Origin: Paludibacteraceae bacterium | GTDB taxonomy: Bacteria; Bacteroidota; Bacteroidia; Bacteroidales; Paludibacteraceae | NCBI GenBank assembly: GCA_016283095.1 | Contig: JAEEMG010000097.1 | Coordinates: forward strand, 1-39,406 | Direction: 5' to 3' | DNA: 39,406 nt | Shown here: positions 32,510-39,406 of the stretch, one piece after another | Numbering within the stretch: the stretch's first letter is position 1 | How the letters are laid out: the number at the start of each line of letters is the position of its first letter | Notes under the pieces: model-generated | Databases searched by the model: none | What the model was told of the DNA's origin: nothing | What the model saw: only the letters and a program-made list of their open reading frames with translations | Made by a program: the position numbers and the translations under genes

Positions 32510-35500
32510 TTAATTCTTTTCGTAACGGACAAACACATCATCTTCCGCTGTCTGGATGAATCCAAGATTGCTGACAGAAGACGCGAATGTATCCAACACA
32601 CTCTTTCTGACATATATGATCTTAGCTTTGCTCGCTATCTCAAGCATATCAGCGTCTGTGTTTGGCAAAGAGCGGTTGATGATTACAATAGAGAATCTGT
32701 TGTCTGGTTTATCAAACTCAAACGAACCGTTTTCCACGTTTCTTGGCACTGTCGCCAAGTCGTCTATCTCAGTAGAGAATGTCATTCTTGGATTACGCAA
32801 ATAGCAGAATGACGCGATTGTAAGCAGATCATCCTTGTCGTCGTCGAAAGAGAATACTTTCACAATGTCATTCTTAAGGATAAACCAATAAGACAAGTAT
32901 GCGGCTCCACAACCGTAGTTTAGCACATTTTCTGCGGCAAACACGTCGCGTAGGAATAGTTTGTAGTGTGTGGTCGCTACAAGTTCGTCCTTCAATCCTT
33001 GCTCTACAGATATGCCTTTATATTCATAGTTGTTTCTTAGCTTCTGAGAGTCATTCATTCCGTTAGGACGGAAGAATGATTTTGGATGCATCAGGTTGTA
33101 TAAAGTGACAGGTGCAAGACCTTTGCGAGTGCGTCGCTTGATAAACCAGTAGAACAAGAATGGCTGCAACGAGTATGCGATGATCACTGTTGCCGACATT
33201 CCTACCAGTGTAGAGAATCCAATGCTCTTCATTGCAGGATGTGTGGCGAACAATAGTGATGATATTCCGACTATAAGCACAAACGCTGAGAATAGGATCG
33301 CTGTCTTATGGTAGACAAGCAATTGCTTTTTAGTTCGGAAATTCGATAACAATCCATCCATGATGAAGATAGAGTAGTCCACTCCGATACCATAGATGAA
33401 TGTGCTGATTACGATGTTGACCAGGTTGAACTTGATTTCCAGAATTCCCATGATGCCGAGCACGATATACCAGCTTAGCGACATCGGTATGAATCCGATC
33501 AATGCTAGCGTTGTGCTGCGGAATGAGATCAGAAGCACTAGGAATACGAAAATACTTGAGATGAACAATGCGACGTTGAAGTCGTTGTTCATGATCTCGA
33601 CCAAAGCGTTTGTATAATAGAACGGATCGATGATGATGAATCGTCTGGCTCCTGAAACTTCAGTTTCTACGATTCTGTCAGTCACTTCGTTTTTGTCGTC
33701 TGGCTTCAACTGTACAGGTGTGAACAATATATATTTGCCATCAGTCTTCTCTATCATGTTTGATTTCAAACTGCTTGGGAATGCGTTTGATTCAAATAGG
33801 GAAGTCGGCTCATAGTGGGTATTCAACATTCCCCAGAATGGTTGGAAGAAATCCATTGAGAATCCATATTGAGGACACTCTGCAGCCATCATTTTATTTA
33901 GTTTCTCAGCGCGTCTGTCTTTTCCGTACCAGAAATCGTTCCATTTCTCTATTCTGCGTACCTGATCTTTTGTAGTGACGAACAATGACGCAGTATTTCC
34001 GTAGCTTGACACTTTCTTGTTGGTCTTTTGATTCTCCAACTCTGCGTATAGAGTCTTGTTGAATGTCAGAGCGGAATCAAGATCCTCATCTATTGTAGCA
34101 TAGTAGACGGTGCGGTATTCTTTTGTTGAGTGATCGGCAAGAAGTTCCTGACTCTCCAAAACTCTTGGCTCGTTGTAGCCGATGTTCTTCAGGTCTGTGT
34201 CGAACTCCACCAAACTTTTTGTGAACAAACAGATGATGCTGACGACCAAGATAGATATGATCAACCACGTCTTCTTTTCAAATGGATATGAATTGATCTC
34301 CTCTAATTTCTTGAACGCTTTCTCATTCTTCTTGTTTCTGTTCACACTGAAGAAGTGTGGAAGGAAAACGAGTGAGAAGAATGTTGTTCCGACCAATGCC
34401 AATGATGCGAATTTACCGAAGTCACGAAGCAATGATGCCTCTGTGAACATAAGGCTCATGAAGGCTCCGATTGTTGTCAGACAGCCAAGGATGACAGGTG
34501 TCGTCTGGTCTTTTATCACCGTCTCCGGATCAGATACATACTTGTAGTGGACAAGCACGTGCAGACAGTAGCTTAATGCCACGCCAAGCACTACACCTCC
34601 GATTCCCAATGCAAGCAACGACATTGATCCCTGATACATGTGGAGTGTGGCAAGTGAGAAGAATGCACCGTAGACTACTGGAAGAAGAAGCATCGGCAAT
34701 GTGTCCCAATTTTTGAAACAGAAGCAGATGACGATGCAGATGAAAATCATAGACACCGACAATGTGTATGCAAGATCCTTCTTTGTCTGACGTGAATTAT
34801 ATACGCTCTGCACAGGAGCTCCGTGATAGTAGATGTCGACGTCGGGGTGCAATTCTACGAAATCCTTGATGACATCCTCCATCTCAGTCACCAGTTTGGC
34901 TGATTTCTTGGAATCTGTCGACGCGAATCCAGGCGACATAAATGCGATGCAGAGAGCAGAGTCTGGAGTGAAGAAATGCTGGTTGATCATAGAGTAGCTG
35001 CCTCCAAGACCTTCCTTCATTTTGTCTACTTTGCCAAGCAAAACATCCTTCATTCCAAGAGGGTCTCTGGCAACAAGGTCAGATAGCCCCATCATCGGAG
35101 AGTAAACCAATGCCGCGTTACGCTCCATTGATGCTTTTACAGCCTCTGGAGTAAGCAGTGAGTCTATTGCTTTGTAATCTTCGTCTTCAAGATATATAGG
35201 CAAACTTTTAGACAGGTATTCCATCGCACCCATCATCACGTTGTTGTCTATCTTGTAAAGAATGTCGGCAATATACTTGTTCGCACTGTCACGCACGATC
35301 AATGAGTCCATGTATTCGTCGCAACGGGCCGCTAACGTCTCATGGTCTATTGAATCAGAATTTGGTTTGAACACCAAATATATTTTATCCTTCACCTTCA
35401 AGTTGGAGAACACTACGTTTTCTCCGTGCTCATTCTTTGGTTGTGGAAGAAGACGAGTGATGTCCTCTTCGTAAGTCATTTTTGTTCCTTCATAAAAGAA

Positions 35501-35587
35501 GAATGCAAAACTAACAAAGAGCAAAACATACATTAACAGTCTGTTTCGCTCTAAAAAACGATATATCGCTAGTGCTATACTTGCCAT
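32510..35587 (-). CDS. RND/MMPL-type exporter fused to a C-terminal methyltransferase-like domain
   Basis: 1025 aa. Residues ~1-830 are an MMPL/RND exporter: TM1 at ~15-33, a large periplasmic loop to ~265, a five-helix bundle (~275-425), TM7 near 440, a second periplasmic loop, and a second bundle (~690-830; FNLVNIVISTFIYGIGVDYSIFIMDG). Two sterol-sensing-like halves are therefore present. After about 60 linking residues comes a Rossmann-like domain (~875-1025): VLNYGCGAAYLSYWF resembles motif I of SAM methyltransferases and VFSFDDDKDDLLTIASF the acidic second strand. Standalone exporters of aryl-polyene clusters usually lack this part. Export of the polyene-lipid product to the envelope is inferred from its neighbours, 18 nt from the dehydratase gene. 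Confidence 0.85.
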   Translation of the reverse strand: MASIALAIYRFLERNRLLMYVLLFVSFAFFFYEGTKMTYEEDITRLLPQPKNEHGENVVFSNLKVKDKIYLVFKPNSDSIDHETLAARCDEYMDSLIVRDSANKYIADILYKIDNNVMMGAMEYLSKSLPIYLEDEDYKAIDSLLTPEAVKASMERNAALVYSPMMGLSDLVARDPLGMKDVLLGKVDKMKEGLGGSYSMINQHFFTPDSALCIAFMSPGFASTDSKKSAKLVTEMEDVIKDFVELHPDVDIYYHGAPVQSVYNSRQTKKDLAYTLSVSMIFICIVICFCFKNWDTLPMLLLPVVYGAFFSLATLHMYQGSMSLLALGIGGVVLGVALSYCLHVLVHYKYVSDPETVIKDQTTPVILGCLTTIGAFMSLMFTEASLLRDFGKFASLALVGTTFFSLVFLPHFFSVNRNKKNEKAFKKLEEINSYPFEKKTWLIISILVVSIICLFTKSLVEFDTDLKNIGYNEPRVLESQELLADHSTKEYRTVYYATIDEDLDSALTFNKTLYAELENQKTNKKVSSYGNTASLFVTTKDQVRRIEKWNDFWYGKDRRAEKLNKMMAAECPQYGFSMDFFQPFWGMLNTHYEPTSLFESNAFPSSLKSNMIEKTDGKYILFTPVQLKPDDKNEVTDRIVETEVSGARRFIIIDPFYYTNALVEIMNNDFNVALFISSIFVFLVLLISFRSTTLALIGFIPMSLSWYIVLGIMGILEIKFNLVNIVISTFIYGIGVDYSIFIMDGLLSNFRTKKQLLVYHKTAILFSAFVLIVGISSLLFATHPAMKSIGFSTLVGMSATVIIAYSLQPFLFYWFIKRRTRKGLAPVTLYNLMHPKSFFRPNGMNDSQKLRNNYEYKGISVEQGLKDELVATTHYKLFLRDVFAAENVLNYGCGAAYLSYWFILKNDIVKVFSFDDDKDDLLTIASFCYLRNPRMTFSTEIDDLATVPRNVENGSFEFDKPDNRFSIVIINRSLPNTDADMLEIASKAKIIYVRKSVLDTFASSVSNLGFIQTAEDDVFVRYEKN

Positions 35588-35605
35588 CTTTATTTTTTCT
35601 TTCTC

Positions 35606-35974
35606 TTATTGCACTTTTTTAAAGTCTCCTTTTAGTGTTAGGAATGTGGTGTCTCCACTTTCAATTGTGCATTTAGCCTTGAATGATTCGCCTTCGTCAG
35701 AAAGGGAGAATACAATGTCAAGATTCGGATTTTCGTTTGGAGTGATCAATGAAGAAAACTTCACTTGTTTGAGCTCTGAAATGAGTAACTTCACACCAGT
35801 GGCTTCTTGAATACACTCGCGTATCATTTGTGTGCTGCAAACGCCAGGACAGACTGGCATTCCAGGGAAGTGTCCTTTGTATACCTCGTGGTCTGGATTA
35901 AGTTTCACAGAATAGCGGAACCCATCGTCTGTAGCAACCTTGTTTGTGATTTCAAAATAACTGTTAAGCAACAT
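35606..35974 (-). CDS. FabZ/ApeI-like hotdog 3-hydroxyacyl-ACP dehydratase
   Basis: 122 aa, single hotdog domain. The signature HEVYKGHFPGMPVCPGVCSTQMIREC contains the His of the dehydratase active site and the HFPGxPVxPG turn; the following helix would carry the second catalytic acid (Glu/Asp). The remainder is the typical strand set (VKFSSLITPNENPNLDI, FKAKCTIESGDTTFLTLKG). It would remove water from beta-hydroxyacyl-ACP during chain extension. It lies 18 nt upstream of the exporter and 6 nt after the thioesterase-like gene. ApeI-like dehydratases from aryl-polyene clusters have the same size and motif, though ordinary FabZ-like activity is possible. Confidence 0.85.
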   Translation of the reverse strand: MLLNSYFEITNKVATDDGFRYSVKLNPDHEVYKGHFPGMPVCPGVCSTQMIRECIQEATGVKLLISELKQVKFSSLITPNENPNLDIVFSLSDEGESFKAKCTIESGDTTFLTLKGDFKKVQ

Positions 35975-35980
35975 TGCAAT

Positions 35981-36472
35981 TTATTTTTTTACACCAAAAC
36001 CATATTTGTCTTTCCAGTCTTGGAAAAATTTTGGTGTTGATATTTCCAACTCACTGCCTGTCATCCACAATTGTGTTGTGCGGGCAGTAAGTATTAGTTT
36101 ATGTGTGTCTTCCTTCGGTGAAAAAGCTTCTTCATCCGAAAGATCCCTGTTTTCGAGTTTATACAATAAGTAGTCGAACACAAGTTTGGCGCCTCTTGAT
36201 GGCACATATCTTGTCTCCAACACCAATATGTCGTCCACTGTGGCTGGCGATTTGTATTGAATGCTCACGTCGACTATAGGAGCCGTCAGTCCAGCTTTGA
36301 ACATGTCGTTATATCCGAGACCATAGCGTCTGCCGAACGCTTCTCTTCCGTCTTCCAGATATGCCACATAACTGCCGTGCCAAACGACGCGAATTGAATC
36401 CACTTCAGAGAAGCGGACCTTGATTTTGATGAAGTCTTTCAGATCGTTGACTTTCAAATCCGTCGTTGCCAT
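35981..36472 (-). CDS. YbgC/4-hydroxybenzoyl-CoA-type hotdog thioesterase
   Basis: 163 aa. KVRFSEVDSIRVVWHGSYVAYLEDGREAFGRRYGL matches the YbgC/FcbC active-site helix (D-x-x-x-x-V-x-x-x-Y-x-x-Y-x-E/D). DVSIQYKSPATVDDILVLETRYV supplies the following strands. The family hydrolyses acyl-CoA or acyl-ACP thioesters. In this gene set it could release or proofread polyketide/fatty-acyl chains, as ApeK-like thioesterases are thought to do; that part is inference. It starts 22 nt after the previous gene stop, in one tight operon. The C-terminal ~35 residues are less conserved. Confidence 0.85.
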   Translation of the reverse strand: MATTDLKVNDLKDFIKIKVRFSEVDSIRVVWHGSYVAYLEDGREAFGRRYGLGYNDMFKAGLTAPIVDVSIQYKSPATVDDILVLETRYVPSRGAKLVFDYLLYKLENRDLSDEEAFSPKEDTHKLILTARTTQLWMTGSELEISTPKFFQDWKDKYGFGVKK

Positions 36473-36494
36473 GGCAATCTTGTAGACAATTGTT

Positions 36495-36923
36495 TTACTC
36501 TTTGATGAATATCTTCATAGTGCAGCTTGCTGCGACATTACCGTCTACTCTGGCTTCCGCTGTAAGCAGGGTGATGTTCATGACCACACTCTGGATCTTT
36601 ATTTCTGTAAGGATTCTGTCTCCAGCCTTAGGCAGAAAATTCATCTTGAAATTCTTTACTTCTCCAATGAATCCTATTGGAGTCTCTTTTCCTTCTGCGA
36701 TGGCGTTATAACCAGCAAAAGCCGAGGCTGATTGAGCGATGTGCTCAATCAAACCCGGCTCAATAAAGTGTCCTTCGCGACAGAAAAAGTTATCTTCGGC
36801 AACAGTCAGACCTGTATGCCCTTCTTCCGGAGTAGCATCATAGAACGTGTCGACCATCATGATCGGCATACGCTGTGGTATGAGCTTTTTGATACTTTCT
36901 CCTTCGTACAAAGGTTGTTTCAT
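36495..36923 (-). CDS. ApeP-like hotdog dehydratase
   Basis: 142 aa. Starts MKQPLYEGESIKKLIPQRMPIMMVDTFYDA, followed by FFCREGHFIEPGLIEHIAQSASAFAGY and FKMNFLPKAGDRI, the layout of ApeP-like 3-hydroxyacyl-ACP dehydratases, which lack the HFPG-PVxPG form of FabZ but keep a GHF-x-x-PG and a helix with acidic and amide residues. It would provide a second dehydratase activity, as in aryl-polyene loci that carry both ApeI and ApeP. It follows the ACP gene by 15 nt. A non-catalytic partner role cannot be excluded. Confidence 0.82.
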   Translation of the reverse strand: MKQPLYEGESIKKLIPQRMPIMMVDTFYDATPEEGHTGLTVAEDNFFCREGHFIEPGLIEHIAQSASAFAGYNAIAEGKETPIGFIGEVKNFKMNFLPKAGDRILTEIKIQSVVMNITLLTAEARVDGNVAASCTMKIFIKE

Positions 36924-36938
36924 CTTTAGTAATTTTGC

Positions 36939-37181
36939 TTATGCCTGGTGCTCAGCGATGTAATCATAAAGACTCTGGAAAGTAAGGATTGTACCTACCT
37001 CCGCACTTGGAATCTTAACACCAAACTCGTTCTCTACCAAACCTACTAGGTCTACAATTGCAAGTGAATCAAGCTCAAGTGTAGATTTGATGTTAGCATC
37101 TGGAGTGATGTTTTCGATATCCACTTCAAACTCCTCAGACAACACTGTGTTAATCTTTTCGATTAGTTCTTGATTTGCCAT
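36939..37181 (-). CDS. Acyl carrier protein
   Basis: 80 aa, the standard size. The phosphopantetheine site is at LELDSLAIVDLVGLVE, where the DSL Ser carries the arm; the rest is acidic and helical (IEKINTVLSEEFEVDIENI, then SLYDYIAEHQA). A dedicated ACP inside the ketosynthase operon would tether intermediates for the ketosynthase and dehydratases. It is 36 nt after the ketosynthase stop. It is distinct from a housekeeping AcpP-type protein: the motif is DSLAIVDLV rather than DSLDTVELVM. Confidence 0.93.
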   Translation of the reverse strand: MANQELIEKINTVLSEEFEVDIENITPDANIKSTLELDSLAIVDLVGLVENEFGVKIPSAEVGTILTFQSLYDYIAEHQA

Positions 37182-37217
37182 TTTCTTATTGTTTAATTGT
37201 TTAGTTTTTCCTTTTGT

Positions 37218-38444
37218 TTATTCTTTGTAGTCAGTTACGACAAGTGTTGAGTTTGTACCGCCGAAACCGAATGAGTTAGAGATGAATGTGTCGAAGCCAG
37301 TGTCGATTCTGCTTGCTGGGATGTTTAGTCTGCAAGTGTCCTCGTCTGGATTCTCAAAATTCAAATTCTCTGCGATAAAGCCGTTCTTCATCATAATCAT
37401 AGAGTAGATGATTTCAGAAGCTCCCGCCATCCACATCTCATGTCCTGTGAATCCCTTTGTCGACGCTACGTATGGCTTGTACTCTCCAAGCACGTTTGCG
37501 ATAGCTGTTGCCTCACGAGCATCTCCGATATGTGTACTTGTCGCATGAGCATTCAGGTAAGCCACTTTCTTAAGGTCCACCTTGCTCTCTCTGATTGCCA
37601 TCTCCAACGATTTTGATGGTCCCTCAACATTTGGAGAAGAGATGTGGTCGCCGTTAGAAGAGAATCCCCATCCTAGGATTTCACCAAGAATTGTAGCACC
37701 TCTACGCTTAGCACTCTCAAGTGATTCGATAATCACTGTCGCTGCTCCACCGCCTGGCACCAATCCGTCACGGTCTCTGTCGAACGGACGAGATGCTTTA
37801 GTTGGCTCAGACTCACGTGTCGAGAAAGCACTGATACCATCGAAGCTTCCTACTGCGTAAGGATTGATTTCCTGTGCTCCACCGCAAACAACGATGTCCT
37901 GTAGGCCGTTCTTGATCAATAGGGCTCCAAGTCCAATTGAGTGTGATGAGCTGGCACATGCAGCTGATATAGTAAGGTTGATTCCTTTTAGCTTGAAAAT
38001 ACAACCAAGATTCATAGTTACAGTAGAGTTCATCGACTGGAAGATCGCACCACTACCACATAGGGTTGTGTCTTTCTTTGCTTTGATCTTCTCAACAGAC
38101 TCTACAACTGGAACAGCAGAACTGTCGTTGCCATAGATAAGACCGACGTCGTTCTTGTCGAGAAAATCTTGGTCAAGACCTGCCTGACGCAATGCGTCTA
38201 CTGTAGCGCAGTATGCATATTTCGCCTGCTCTGGCATGAACTGACGCTGCTGGCGAGAAAGTTCCTTCTTCAAATCAGGAATCTCAAGCTTTGATGTCAA
38301 AGCTGAACGAAATCCCATGTCTTTTCTCTCCTGGTCAAAAATGATACCACTCTTGCCAGTGTATAGAGAATCACGAACCTCATCAAGGGTCTTACCCAAA
38401 CATGAGTATATTCCCATTCCCGTAATGACAACCCTTCTATCCAT
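37218..38444 (-). CDS. Beta-ketoacyl-ACP synthase (FabF-like KAS II fold, cluster ketosynthase)
   Basis: 408 aa. Begins MDRRVVITGMGIYSCLGKTLDEVRDSLY. The catalytic triad is intact: Cys in SAACASSSHSIGLG (~162), His in NAHATSTHIGD (~298) and His in KGFTGHEMWMAGASE (~334), with the C-terminal NSFGFGGTNSTLVV loop. It catalyses decarboxylative condensation of malonyl-ACP onto an acyl chain. It leads the operon under an apparent TetR-type operator. Similar ketosynthases head aryl-polyene/flexirubin loci, where a second, chain-length-factor-like copy is usual; none is present here. Its phenyl-starter or fatty-acyl specificity is unknown. Confidence 0.93.
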   Translation of the reverse strand: MDRRVVITGMGIYSCLGKTLDEVRDSLYTGKSGIIFDQERKDMGFRSALTSKLEIPDLKKELSRQQRQFMPEQAKYAYCATVDALRQAGLDQDFLDKNDVGLIYGNDSSAVPVVESVEKIKAKKDTTLCGSGAIFQSMNSTVTMNLGCIFKLKGINLTISAACASSSHSIGLGALLIKNGLQDIVVCGGAQEINPYAVGSFDGISAFSTRESEPTKASRPFDRDRDGLVPGGGAATVIIESLESAKRRGATILGEILGWGFSSNGDHISSPNVEGPSKSLEMAIRESKVDLKKVAYLNAHATSTHIGDAREATAIANVLGEYKPYVASTKGFTGHEMWMAGASEIIYSMIMMKNGFIAENLNFENPDEDTCRLNIPASRIDTGFDTFISNSFGFGGTNSTLVVTDYKE

Positions 38445-38485
38445 AATCTTTAAGCTTTATCTTTTTCTGTATTGTCCCAATATTC

Positions 38486-38501
38486 GTATGTTACAACATA
38501 C
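38486..38501. promoter_or_regulatory. Perfect inverted repeat in the ketosynthase leader
   Basis: GTATGTT (38486-38492), AC, AACATAC (38495-38501). Outer TATT/AATA extends it with one bulged base. It lies downstream of the predicted -7 box, so it could be a roadblock operator or a leader hairpin. Confidence 0.5.
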
Positions 38502-38517
38502 AATACCTAAAACAACG

Positions 38518-38563
38518 CAAAACTATCATTTTTTTTTATGTTTGCGAACAACCGTTCGTCAAA
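38518..38563 (-). promoter_or_regulatory. Ketosynthase promoter with overlapping TetR-type palindrome
   Basis: Minus-strand -7 box TAGTTTTG (38518-38525), TTG at 38549-38551 with 23-nt spacing. CGAAC-N4-GTTCG (38545-38558), flanked by TTTG/CAAA, overlaps that TTG. The spacing is the same as in the tetR promoter, and the GAAC/GTTC half-sites match the tetR operators. Confidence 0.55.
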
Positions 38564-38575
38564 AATTTATTTTTT

Positions 38576-39178
38576 TTACTTTTTTAGCAACTTATATAAC
38601 TCTAAGTGTGACTTTTTGAACAATTCCAACTCATGTTTGATTGTCGTTTCGTCTGCTTTCGTTTCTCCGAAATTACCTTTCACACTTTCAAATGTGTATG
38701 CAATCGTGTCCACATCAATGTCGGATCTGATTTCTCCGTTCTCAATGCTTTTCTGTATCGCCGCTACCCAGACAGAATGGATCTTTTTCTTCACATCGCT
38801 GATCGCAGTGGCTAAATACTCGTCATGTGAGAATGCGTAGAACAGAATTCCTGTGTAGTTGGAAAATGTGATGTTCGGATTTTTCAAGTCCGCCATACTT
38901 CTGGCAATCACTTTGAAACAGTTGACATAAATGTCGATCAAGTCAAGTATCGTTGTCGAATCTGTCACTTTGTCCAACCCTCCGTTGATGAAGTCTAAGA
39001 AGTACTTCCTCATTACGGCTTCAAACAATTCCTCTTTGCTTTTGAAATAATAGTACATTGTCGCTCGACCTATGTCAAGAGACTTCTGCAACGTCGAAAC
39101 AGTCACCTTTTCATATCCGTCGATCAGGTACTGCTCGAATGCTTTTTGCACTATTATATCTTTCATGTTATCCCTCAT
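38576..39178 (-). CDS. TetR/AcrR family transcriptional regulator
   Basis: 200 aa. N-terminal helix-turn-helix is clear: IIVQKAFEQYLIDGYEKVTVSTLQKSLDIGRATMYYYFKSKEELFEAVM (residues ~8-55), with the recognition helix around IGRATMYYYF. The C-terminal ligand-binding part is divergent. It is transcribed in the same direction as the ketosynthase operon, 131 bp upstream of it, with its own promoter carrying two identical palindromes. Autorepression and control of the operon are inferred from those sites. The first ATG (39178) is taken; a second at residue 5 (MKDIIV) is equally possible. The inducer may be a fatty-acyl or polyene compound, but this is not shown. Confidence 0.92.
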   Translation of the reverse strand: MRDNMKDIIVQKAFEQYLIDGYEKVTVSTLQKSLDIGRATMYYYFKSKEELFEAVMRKYFLDFINGGLDKVTDSTTILDLIDIYVNCFKVIARSMADLKNPNITFSNYTGILFYAFSHDEYLATAISDVKKKIHSVWVAAIQKSIENGEIRSDIDVDTIAYTFESVKGNFGETKADETTIKHELELFKKSHLELYKLLKK

Positions 39179-39207
39179 AATCTATAAGATAGATGATAAA
39201 ATCAATG

Positions 39208-39241
39208 CAAAATTATAACTTTTTTTTGAATGAACGTTCAA
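39208..39241 (-). promoter_or_regulatory. tetR promoter
   Basis: Minus-strand -7 box TAATTTTG (39208-39215) lies 29 nt upstream of the tetR ATG, with a TTG at 39239-39241 at 23-nt spacing. The TTG is inside operator copy 1. Confidence 0.55.
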
Positions 39242-39272
39242 TACACAGAAAAAAATTGAATGAACGTTCAAT
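39226..39272. promoter_or_regulatory. Two identical TetR-type operators upstream of tetR
   Basis: TTGAATGAACGTTCAAT occurs at 39226-39242 and again at 39256-39272, exactly 30 bp apart (about three helical turns), each containing the perfect palindrome TGAACGTTCA. Copy 1 overlaps the -33 element. Exact repetition of a 17-bp palindrome in an AT-rich gap is strong evidence of a protein-binding site. Confidence 0.8.
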
Positions 39273-39279
39273 TTTTAAA

Positions 39280-39310
39280 AAATGTTAAAAGCCGTGGAGA
39301 GCCACGGCTT
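39280..39310 (-). terminator. Intrinsic terminator of the next minus-strand gene
   Basis: AAGCCGTGG (39289-39297), AGAG loop, CCACGGCTT (39302-39310); on the minus strand the stem is followed by TTAACATTTTTT. It lies 13 nt beyond the stop at 39324-39326. Confidence 0.82.
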
Positions 39311-39323
39311 CTTTAAAGTATTG

Positions 39324-39406
39324 TTAGATTTCTTTCTTGTTTATTCCATAGGGGGTATAGCCTATTTGTAATCGTTTGTTTTCTTCGAAAATAGGTATGT
39401 TGGGAT
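39324..39406 (-). CDS. C-terminal end of an unidentified protein (partial)
   Basis: A minus-strand frame enters from the right edge and ends TAA at 39324-39326, giving 26 readable residues ending in RLQIGYTPYGINKKEI. The terminator immediately downstream supports it as a true gene end, while the two other minus frames give less credible residue mixes. The family is not recognisable from this tail. It reads towards tetR but is separated from it by the terminator and operators, so tetR is likely transcribed independently. Confidence 0.5.
   Translation of the reverse strand, partial: PNIPIFEENKRLQIGYTPYGINKKEI

Overview
The window comes from a Bacteroidota chromosome, most likely order Bacteroidales. 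The evidence is PorP/SprF-family proteins, type B (gliding-type) C-terminal sorting domains of the type IX secretion system (T9SS), a GTG-started L13 gene in the Bacteroidales style, and repeated TAnnTTTG promoter elements a short distance upstream of genes. T9SS cargo argues against Bacteroides itself. I cannot name the genus. No tRNA, rRNA, CRISPR array, transposase or prophage was seen.

Region 1 (1-14143): a partial gene end (Rpn-like nuclease tail), then two tandem paralogous cassettes on the minus strand. Each encodes, in transcription order, a very large T9SS type B cargo protein, a PD40 propeller/OmpA protein and a PorP/SprF outer-membrane protein. The cassettes (7801 to 202 and 13851 to 8138) look like an old duplication. 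The first cargo protein (1708 aa) carries a tandem array of Ig-like domains that the second (1120 aa) lacks.

Region 2 (14144-20900): a secreted Fibrobacter-type paralogous-domain protein convergent with alaS across a shared terminator; then, divergent from alaS, the translation cluster rplM-rpsI-rpsB-tsf, with an intrinsic-terminator-like hairpin between rpsB and tsf and a strong terminator after tsf.

Region 3 (20992-28275): a small secreted-protein gene broken by, or read through, a -1 frameshift at an A AAA AAG heptamer; a palindromic and heptamer-repeat intergenic element; a DigH-like GHL10 glycosidase divergent from a NamZ-type exo-muramidase (DUF1343). The latter leads an apparent operon with an LtaS-like sulfatase-fold membrane transferase, a polyprenyl-phosphate type GT2 glycosyltransferase and a lipoprotein. 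This looks like an envelope and peptidoglycan turnover/modification locus.

Region 4 (28343-30782): an NAD-dependent epimerase-like gene followed by a sugar-porter MFS gene on the minus strand, sharing a bidirectional terminator with region 3.

Region 5 (31007-39406): a minus-strand gene set led by a TetR regulator: ketosynthase, ACP, two hotdog dehydratase-like proteins, a hotdog thioesterase, an RND/MMPL exporter fused to a methyltransferase-like domain, and a CrtI-like FAD oxidoreductase. It resembles part of an aryl-polyene/flexirubin-type lipid or pigment cluster, but no ketoreductase, second ketosynthase/chain-length factor, ligase or ammonia-lyase lies in the window. Matching GAAC/GTTC palindromes overlap the predicted -33 elements of both tetR and the ketosynthase operon, which suggests one regulon. 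The end of another minus-strand gene, with its terminator, closes the window.
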